From: a bacterium | GTDB taxonomy: Bacteria; Fidelibacterota; Marinisomatia; Marinisomatales; Marinisomataceae | Reading direction: 5' to 3' | Assembly (NCBI GenBank): GCA_023255095.1 | Contig: JALRJJ010000011.1 | Span: 1-9,649, forward strand | Length of the DNA: 9,649 nt | Part shown: positions 1 to 4,918 of the stretch, in pieces | Layout of the letters: every line of letters starts with the position of its first letter | How positions within the stretch are numbered: the stretch's first letter is position 1 | Notes under the pieces: model-generated | Databases searched by the model: none | The model's input: only the letters and a program-made list of their open reading frames with translations | Told to the model about the DNA's origin: nothing | Made by a program: the position numbers and the translations under genes

Positions 1-389
1 TGATTGTCAATGTAGCTTCTCGATGTGGATACACTTATCAATATGAAGGTTTACAAAAACTATACGAGCTGTATGGAGATAAACTAGTTATCATTGGTTT
101 TCCTGCAAATGACTTTTTATTTCAAGAAAGTGGTAGCAATTCAGAAATTGCAGAATTTTGTGAAACTAATTATGGTGTCACCTTCCCAATGTCAGAAAAA
201 ATTACGACAAAAGGCAGAAAACAAAGTCCAGTTTATCAGTGGCTTACAAATTCTAAATCAAATGGCTGGAATAACCAAAAACCTACATGGAACTTTTGCA
301 AATATTTGATAGATGAAGAAGGTAATTTGATTGCTTTCTTTGATTCAAAAATTAAGCCAATGTCTGAAGAGATTACTAAACTTCTCTAA
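1..389 (+). CDS. Glutathione peroxidase, 3' part (5' end outside window)
   Basis: Thiol peroxidase of the GPx family, which reduces hydrogen peroxide or lipid hydroperoxides using thioredoxin or glutathione. Reading starts at base 3 and gives 128 residues. The N-terminal 35 to 50 residues of a usual 160-180 residue protein lie outside the window. The active-site motif NVASRCGYT places the peroxidatic residue at Cys8 of the fragment, so this is a cysteine and not a selenocysteine enzyme. FPANDF follows at 34-39, a likely resolving cysteine sits in EFCETNYGVTFPM (Cys53), and the Trp-Asn of the catalytic set is in PTWNF (W96-N97). The usual active-site Gln of FPxNQF is Asp here, a variant I believe is common in bacterial members. 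Five bases separate its stop from that of the convergent ZIP gene. Family assignment is very secure; the electron donor cannot be told from sequence. Confidence 0.95.
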   Translation, partial: IVNVASRCGYTYQYEGLQKLYELYGDKLVIIGFPANDFLFQESGSNSEIAEFCETNYGVTFPMSEKITTKGRKQSPVYQWLTNSKSNGWNNQKPTWNFCKYLIDEEGNLIAFFDSKIKPMSEEITKLL

Positions 390-394
390 GTCAA

Positions 395-1195
395 TTAAGC
401 GGTATTCATTAAAATTAGGCTTACCGCCATCACAATCATTCCAACAGAAACACCAATAATCGGATCGCTTGGCTTTCCATATTCTCTGGAGACGGGCAGT
501 TGTTCGTTCAAAGCAACGTACACCATGATACCAGCACAAAAAGCGAATGTAATGCCAAAAACTGCTTCATTGATAAAACTTCTGAAAATTAAGTATCCCA
601 TCAATGCGCCTATCGGCTCTGCAATCCCAGATAATAGAGATATCCAAAACGCTTTCTTTTTGCTTTTAGTTGCAAAATAAATCGGTACTGCAACTGCGAT
701 TCCTTCAGGGATATTGTGAATTGCAATTGCAATCGCAAGTGTTACCCCAATTGCAGGATCATAAAGAGCAGCTGTAAAAGTGGCGAATCCTTCAGGGAAA
801 TTATGAATAGCAAGTGCAAGTGCAGAAAAGATTCCAGTTCTTAATAAATGTCCCTGTTTTTTATTTTTTGTGGAGCTTGAAACAAAATCTCCAATTGATC
901 GATTATCAAAAAGCTGGTCAATAAATAACATAATTAAGATTGCCATAATAAAAGCTGTAACTGACACCAAAGCACCAAATCGAAAACCGAAAATTTCATT
1001 CAAAGAATTAAATGATAATTGCAATAGCTCTACAAAAGAGACATAAATCATAACCCCGGCAGAAAATCCAAGTGAAAGAGAAAGAAAGCGAGTGTTGTCT
1101 AATTTAGAAAAAATTCCCATTAAGCTACCAATACCAGTACTTAAACCAGCCAAAGTAGCTAACACAAATCCTATTATTACATTATTTATATCCAT
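395..1195 (-). CDS. zupT: ZIP-family zinc/divalent metal permease, ZupT-like
   Basis: Inner-membrane importer of zinc and possibly other divalent cations. At 266 residues it is close to E. coli ZupT (about 257). About eight hydrophobic segments are visible. The two signature helices contain the metal-binding motifs HNFPEG (131-136) and HNIPEG (160-165), followed by GIAEPIGALMGY with Glu193. The stretch between helices 3 and 4 (about 97-120) is polar and hydrophilic but, unlike many ZIP proteins, is not His-rich. An AAAAGG ribosome-binding site lies 11 bases upstream of the ATG. The gene diverges from the DUF3147-like gene across only 38 bases and converges on the GPx gene. No Zur-like operator was recognised. 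The family is secure; metal preference is inferred. Confidence 0.93.
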   Translation of the reverse strand: MDINNVIIGFVLATLAGLSTGIGSLMGIFSKLDNTRFLSLSLGFSAGVMIYVSFVELLQLSFNSLNEIFGFRFGALVSVTAFIMAILIMLFIDQLFDNRSIGDFVSSSTKNKKQGHLLRTGIFSALALAIHNFPEGFATFTAALYDPAIGVTLAIAIAIHNIPEGIAVAVPIYFATKSKKKAFWISLLSGIAEPIGALMGYLIFRSFINEAVFGITFAFCAGIMVYVALNEQLPVSREYGKPSDPIIGVSVGMIVMAVSLILMNTA

Positions 1196-1233
1196 TAATT
1201 TGCAAACCTTTTAAATTAGTTAAAGGAAAAATA

Positions 1234-1581
1234 ATGTTCAATTTTATTAAAATAGTGGTTTCAGCTCTTATTATTTTTCTTGCTTCCGAAATAGCAAAGA
1301 AAAATACATTACTAGGAGCGATTATAATCTCCCTACCTATGGCATCGTTATTATCAATAACATGGCTCTATATTGAAACCAAAGATATTGATAGAATAGT
1401 ATCCTTTTCACAAAATATCTTTTTAATGATTTTTCCCTCTCTTTCTTTTTTTATCATTTTCCCTTGGTTACTAAAAAAAGATTTAGGTTTTGGATTGAGC
1501 ATTTTCCTTTCATTAGCCATTATGGTTGTCTTATATTTCAGTTTAAATCTTTTGTATAAAAAAATTGGTATCTCTATCTAA
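1234..1581 (+). CDS. DUF3147-like small membrane protein
   Basis: Small integral membrane protein of unknown function, 115 residues with about four hydrophobic helices (roughly 2-18, 25-46, 60-82 and 86-108). The layout resembles what I know of the DUF3147 family: an N-terminal helix ending in SEIAKKNTLLGAII, then SLPMASLLSITWLYIET, an FPSLSFFIIFPWLLKKDLGF segment and a final helix. The start is well supported by AAAGGA six bases before the ATG. Its stop is one base from the ATG of the lipocalin gene, so the two are almost certainly co-transcribed. The short length is normal for the family. No catalytic residues are evident, and the family name rests on memory of its pattern. Confidence 0.8.
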   Translation: MFNFIKIVVSALIIFLASEIAKKNTLLGAIIISLPMASLLSITWLYIETKDIDRIVSFSQNIFLMIFPSLSFFIIFPWLLKKDLGFGLSIFLSLAIMVVLYFSLNLLYKKIGISI

Positions 1582-1582
1582 A

Positions 1583-2098
1583 ATGAAAACTATCATTGCT
1601 ATTTTCCTGTTGATTTCATTCATTTTCTCTCAAAAAAATGATGAGATGAAAACAGTGGAATATGTTGACATCAATCAATTTATGGGAAAATGGTTTGTGA
1701 TTTCAATTGTTCCAAATCGCATTGAAAGCGGCGCGAAGAATGCTTCAGATACATATAAATTACTTCAAGATGGTTCAATTGATATCACCTATGAAGCTGA
1801 AAAAGACGGTTCTAAAAAAATGATAAAACAAAAAGGAACAATTGTCGATAAAAAATCCAATGCTGAATGGAAAATTCAAATGACTAAACCCTATATTCCT
1901 TTGATGAAATTTCCCTTTAAAATTATCCTTCTAGATGATTCTTATAAGTATATGGTTGTAGGTTACCCAAAAAATAAAATGGGGTGGATCATGTCACGAG
2001 AAAAAAAAATGGATTTAAATGTTTATGAGAATATTCTTGAAGATTTAAAATCTTTTGGCTATTCACCAGAACAGTTTGTTCTGATTGAACATGACTAA
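1583..2098 (+). CDS. Secreted lipocalin, Blc-like
   Basis: Lipocalin-family beta barrel that would bind a small hydrophobic ligand such as a fatty acid or lysophospholipid outside the inner membrane. It has 171 residues. A signal peptide (about 1-17, MKTIIAIFLLISFIFSQ) has no lipobox cysteine, so unlike E. coli Blc it should be soluble and not a lipoprotein. The first lipocalin motif is FMGKWFVI (33-40, with G35 and W37). The barrel strands end in YMVVGYP (123-129) and WIMSR (135-139), matching the usual Blc-type third motif. An alternative TTG start at 1565 would overlap the upstream gene and spoil the signal peptide, so the ATG is preferred. There is no clear ribosome-binding site, which fits coupling to the upstream gene. 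The 3' end overlaps the convergent NicO gene by four bases. Confidence 0.88.
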   Translation: MKTIIAIFLLISFIFSQKNDEMKTVEYVDINQFMGKWFVISIVPNRIESGAKNASDTYKLLQDGSIDITYEAEKDGSKKMIKQKGTIVDKKSNAEWKIQMTKPYIPLMKFPFKIILLDDSYKYMVVGYPKNKMGWIMSREKKMDLNVYENILEDLKSFGYSPEQFVLIEHD

Positions 2099-2109
2099 TG
2101 TGTATGTTC
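2067..2109. repeat. Tandem inverted repeats across the lipocalin/NicO convergent junction
   Basis: Two adjacent dyads are visible. The first pairs CAGAACA (2067-2073) with TGTTCTG (2077-2083), a perfect 7-bp stem with a three-base loop. The second pairs GAACAT (2087-2092) with ATGTTC (2104-2109) across an 11-base loop that contains both stop codons. The GAACA and TGTTC units occur twice each, so alternative pairings are possible. Neither is followed by a T-run on either strand, so this is not a classical intrinsic terminator. It may help to end or stabilise both transcripts, but it also encodes the lipocalin C-terminus and could be chance. Confidence 0.45.
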
Positions 2110-2799
2110 GGCGCCTGACAAACTCATAAATAAATACAAGATTCCAATAACAATAATAATCACTGCGGCTATTAGATTTGTATTAAACTTAGAATTGACC
2201 CGATTTAATTGATTAGAAAATCTATCTTTAAAAATTAAAAACAATGCCATGATACTTGTTAAAGTCAAAGCAATTCCAAGCACATATATAAAGATATAAG
2301 AATAGAGAGAAAAGCTGTTTTGACTGAACTGATTAGCAGAAATTAAAATTACTGCAATCGCTGATGGGCATGGAATCAATCCAGCAATTAATCCGGTTAT
2401 AAATGGATTCGAAAATTTAGAATCATTGAAGTGAAAATGGGCTGGATCGGAACACTCTTCTTCATTTTCATGTCTAGTTTCAAAAAATGAACGATAAAAA
2501 AGATAAATCCCTAAGCCAATAATTAAGATAGGACCCAATATCTGTACAGCTGGGAATTGTTCACCGCCAATAGTGATTAAATAAGCCAAGGCAGAAAAAA
2601 GTAAAAAATGGGTTAAAATTAAACCAATAATCAATTGAAAAGATCCCCAAAATCTTGTAGACCCTCCTGATAAGTAAGTAATGATTAATGTTTTTCCATG
2701 ACCCGGTTCTAGAGCATGAAACATACCTAAGATGAAAATAGCTGTATAAGTAAAGCTACTGGAAATAAAGGATTCTAAACTTGAGATAATTTCATTCAT
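2095..2799 (-). CDS. NicO-family nickel/cobalt permease (RcnA/HupE-like)
   Basis: Inner-membrane transporter of the NicO superfamily, most likely a nickel or cobalt exporter. It has 234 residues and about six hydrophobic helices. The first signature, HALEPGHGK (28-36), lies in a helix near the N-terminus. The second, LIPCPSA (141-147), opens the fourth helix. Between helices 3 and 4 is a hydrophilic loop rich in acidic residues and His (about 109-126, including H110, H121 and H123), and the protein ends in EHTH; both are plausible metal-binding elements. The start codon overlaps the yidD stop (ATGA) and has no ribosome-binding site of its own, indicating translational coupling. It is the last gene of the dcd-yidD-NicO operon. 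Direction of transport is inferred from similarity to RcnA; uptake or assembly roles are known for relatives. Confidence 0.87.
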   Translation of the reverse strand: MNEIISSLESFISSSFTYTAIFILGMFHALEPGHGKTLIITYLSGGSTRFWGSFQLIIGLILTHFLLFSALAYLITIGGEQFPAVQILGPILIIGLGIYLFYRSFFETRHENEEECSDPAHFHFNDSKFSNPFITGLIAGLIPCPSAIAVILISANQFSQNSFSLYSYIFIYVLGIALTLTSIMALFLIFKDRFSNQLNRVNSKFNTNLIAAVIIIVIGILYLFMSLSGAEHTH

Positions 2800-3038
2800 A
2801 TTTTTGATTTTGGTGGGACCGGATCATAGCCAGAATCACCCCATGGATGACAACGCACAATTCTTTTAAGGGATAAAAATAGTCCATAAAAAATTCCCCA
2901 TTGCTCTAAGGCTTGAACGCTATACTGTGAACAGGTTGGCTGGTAGCGACAATTGCTTCCTAATAATGGAGAAATTATTATTTGATATAACTTTATAATT
3001 AATATGATTGGGGTAGCTAAAAGGGTTTTAATCCTCAT
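2796..3038 (-). CDS. yidD: Membrane protein insertion efficiency factor YidD
   Basis: Small membrane-associated protein that assists YidC-dependent insertion of inner-membrane proteins. With the start chosen here it has 80 residues, the usual size. It carries the full family signature: KLYQIIISPLLG, then CRYQPTCSQYSVQAL (cysteines 30 and 36), and RIVRCHPWGDSGYDPVP (Cys63). Longer starts exist at 3050 and 3122. The ATG at 3038 is preferred because GAGGA lies five bases upstream and the longer forms run further into dcd. The gene overlaps the dcd 3' end by 11 bases and the NicO start by four. In most bacteria yidD sits with rpmH, rnpA and yidC; here it is embedded between nucleotide and metal genes. 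Confidence 0.95.
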   Translation of the reverse strand: MRIKTLLATPIILIIKLYQIIISPLLGSNCRYQPTCSQYSVQALEQWGIFYGLFLSLKRIVRCHPWGDSGYDPVPPKSKI

Positions 3039-3552
3039 TAAATTCCTCATAAAGCTTGCTTGTTTGTATTCCAGAATTTTTTTGATATTTGCCCTTACTA
3101 TATGTATCAAAATCGCCATCAATTGTATGATAAAATAACTGACAAATTTCTACACCTGCATAGATTCTAATTGGTTGTACGCAAAAAATTTCTAAAGTCC
3201 AAAACCCTTTGAATCCAACATCTCCGAATCCAGCAGTAACATGTACGAATAATCCTAAACGACCAATTGAAGAACGTCCTTCAAGCATTGGAACCAAACT
3301 GTTGGTTTCAGTATACTCAATAGTTCGACCTAAATATAATTTGTTTTTTTCAAGAACCAGTCCTTCATCAGGAATGATAATTTTAGAAGCAGAATTATTT
3401 TCTTTCATATCTAGGATAGGTTTGTCGTAGACAAGCAATTCATTATGAAGAGTCAAATTATAGCTGTTTGGATTGAGTTGATTCTCATTAAATGGATCAA
3501 TAACTAAATCTATACCATTTCGTTTTGCTATTTCTTTGCCTGATAGAATCAT
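3028..3552 (-). CDS. dcd: dCTP deaminase
   Basis: Cytosolic enzyme deaminating dCTP to dUTP, the first step of the pyrimidine route to dTMP; some relatives also hydrolyse dUTP to dUMP. It has 174 residues, slightly shorter than E. coli Dcd (193). The active-site stretch EGRSSIGRLG (91-100) supplies the Ser and Arg98, and GFWTLE (116-121) supplies the catalytic Glu121. The C-terminal part has PIRIYAGVEICQLF and a YSKGKYQKNSG segment that closes over the nucleotide. The start ATG has no evident Shine-Dalgarno, and the gene is read first in a three-gene operon. A 57-base spacer separates it from divergent lgt. No duplicated or fused dUTPase domain is seen; whether it is mono- or bifunctional cannot be decided here. 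Confidence 0.95.
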   Translation of the reverse strand: MILSGKEIAKRNGIDLVIDPFNENQLNPNSYNLTLHNELLVYDKPILDMKENNSASKIIIPDEGLVLEKNKLYLGRTIEYTETNSLVPMLEGRSSIGRLGLFVHVTAGFGDVGFKGFWTLEIFCVQPIRIYAGVEICQLFYHTIDGDFDTYSKGKYQKNSGIQTSKLYEEFNED

Positions 3553-3610
3553 AATATGTTAGGTTATATATTTTTTTTTAGCTTGCAAAGTATTTTTTGT
3601 ATTTTACAAG

Positions 3611-4453
3611 ATGAATTTTTCAAATTGGTGGCAATCATTACCTTCAAAAATGGATCCAATTTTACTGCAAATAGGTCCACTATCCATTTATTGGTATTCT
3701 ACCATGTATTTAGTGGCTTTTCTGGTAGTTTTCCTCTTAGGAAAACAACAAATACAAAACAATAAATTTCGCCTTTTAAATCTCAACCAATTCGAAGATT
3801 TATTAACTTGGTGTTTTATTGGAGTCTTGCTTGGGGGAAGGCTTGGGTACGTTTTCTTTTATAACTTTGACTATTATTTTTCAAATCCATTAGAAATTTT
3901 GATCCCTTTTGCTAATCAAAATGGTCAATGGGTATTTACTGGCATTGCAGGAATGTCCTATCATGGAGGAGTCTTAGGGGTAGTAGTAGCTATTTATTTA
4001 TATGCTAAAAAAATGAGTTTACACTTATTCCAGTTAGCCGATTTTTTAACTCCACTCATTCCATTGGGTTATTTTTTTGGGAGAATTGGAAACTTTATCA
4101 ATGGAGAACTCTACGGGAGAGTTACTGAAGCTTCAATAGGAATGATTTTTCCTAATAGTGGTTCATTCCTTCTCAGGCATCCATCTCAATTATATGAGGC
4201 TTTTTTTGAAGGGATAATTCTCTACTTCATTATAAAAAATCTACAGAATTCTTCATTTTTAGGATGGAATAGCGGGTTGTATGTTTTTGGATATGGTTTT
4301 TTTAGATTCTTTATTGAATTCTATCGTGAACCCGATTCTCATCTTGGTTTTATATTATTGAACTTAAGTATGGGTCAACTACTTTGTATTTTAATGATGA
4401 TCTCAGCAGTATCAATTTGGTTGATAGGGAAAAAAATAATCCTTAAAGATTAA
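3611..4453 (+). CDS. lgt: Prolipoprotein diacylglyceryl transferase
   Basis: Inner-membrane enzyme transferring diacylglycerol from phosphatidylglycerol to the lipobox cysteine of prolipoproteins, the first step of lipoprotein maturation. It has 280 residues, normal length, and about seven hydrophobic helices. Family landmarks are all present: GGRLGYVFFYN (75-85), SYHGG with H118 (equivalent to E. coli H103), the signature GRIGNFINGE (157-166, with R158 and N161), RHPSQLYEA (189-197), and YGFFR (Y228, R232) followed by YREPD. The ATG is not preceded by a clear ribosome-binding site. The gene is a single-gene unit, divergent from dcd, and its last 11 bases overlap the convergent DUF6702-like gene. 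No target lipoprotein is evident in the window. Confidence 0.97.
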   Translation: MNFSNWWQSLPSKMDPILLQIGPLSIYWYSTMYLVAFLVVFLLGKQQIQNNKFRLLNLNQFEDLLTWCFIGVLLGGRLGYVFFYNFDYYFSNPLEILIPFANQNGQWVFTGIAGMSYHGGVLGVVVAIYLYAKKMSLHLFQLADFLTPLIPLGYFFGRIGNFINGELYGRVTEASIGMIFPNSGSFLLRHPSQLYEAFFEGIILYFIIKNLQNSSFLGWNSGLYVFGYGFFRFFIEFYREPDSHLGFILLNLSMGQLLCILMMISAVSIWLIGKKIILKD

Positions 4454-4916
4454 ACTGAAAAACAGGTTGTGCAGTAGTTAAGGTTGCTGACTGAACACTT
4501 TGTTGATGGTATAAGTTAATAATATTTCGCTGGTTATTATACATCTCCATAAATGCAGAGTTTAAAATTGAAATTTGCTTTCTGGGATTAAAATTTTCAA
4601 TCTCAAGAAAAATTATTACAAACTCTCCTTCTACTTTTTTACCTAAAAAACTCCAATAATAGTCTGATACTATAAAATTATCAGAAAAATAATCGACTAA
4701 ATATTGATTAATTTGAGACTTCTCATTGTCAGCTCCTAAATCTGACGTACTTATATTAGCATTTTTTAATAATACATCAATATCATGCGTAAAAATTTGT
4801 ATAGATATTTCAAGACGCTGATCAGTTGATCGATAATGAATTTCAGATGTAGTTAAATGAAACTGATGCGCAACAATCTGAGTTGTTGCGCATAAATAGA
4901 CTAACCAACGAAACAT
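4443..4916 (-). CDS. DUF6702-like secreted protein
   Basis: Uncharacterised exported protein of 157 residues. A short signal peptide (about 1-16, ending IVA) is followed by HQFHLTTSEIHYRSTDQRLEI, an opening that resembles DUF6702: a His near the mature N-terminus, alternating beta strands, and ISIQIFTHDIDVLLK at about 37-51. The rest alternates hydrophobic and polar residues, suggesting a beta-rich fold, with YYWSFLGKKVEGEFVIIFLEIE in the middle. No catalytic motif is visible. It follows the M1 metallopeptidase on the same strand after two bases, so it is probably co-transcribed and may act with it in the periplasm or outside the cell. A strong hairpin covers codons 8-17. The family name is from memory of the pattern; function is unknown. 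Confidence 0.72.
   Translation of the reverse strand: MFRWLVYLCATTQIVAHQFHLTTSEIHYRSTDQRLEISIQIFTHDIDVLLKNANISTSDLGADNEKSQINQYLVDYFSDNFIVSDYYWSFLGKKVEGEFVIIFLEIENFNPRKQISILNSAFMEMYNNQRNIINLYHQQSVQSATLTTAQPVFQFNL
4866..4893 (-). repeat. Perfect 11-bp inverted repeat (hairpin) at the 5' end of the DUF6702-like gene
   Basis: ATGCGCAACAA (4866-4876) is the exact reverse complement of TTGTTGCGCAT (4883-4893), with a six-base loop. In the mRNA read from the minus strand it would form an 11-bp stem starting 26 bases after the M1 stop codon and 23 bases into the next gene. It is followed by a moderately U-containing stretch but no U-run. It may reduce read-through or translation of the downstream gene, protect the M1 transcript end, or bind a protein. 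It is the longest perfect hairpin I found in the window. Confidence 0.6.
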
Positions 4917-4918
4917 TG

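Noticed and set aside
399..427. Inverted repeat GCGGTA/TACCGC near the GPx/zinc permease junction, with an alternative TAAGC/GCTTA pairing
   Set aside because: Only six pairs around a 17-base loop and no T-run; too weak to call a terminator on its own.
1565..1582. TTG start for the lipocalin
   Set aside because: It overlaps the upstream gene and places a polar peptide before the signal sequence.
3039..3122. Longer yidD start
   Set aside because: The extra residues lie inside dcd and are not YidD-like; the ATG at 3038 has GAGGA at ideal spacing.
3571..3579. Run of nine T in the dcd/lgt spacer as a terminator
   Set aside because: The spacer is between divergent gene starts and no stable stem precedes the run; it is more likely promoter-associated AT-rich DNA.
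4438..4451. Near-palindrome AATCCTTAAAGATT at the lgt/DUF6702 overlap
   Set aside because: Contains a central mismatch, is AT-rich and short; likely chance.
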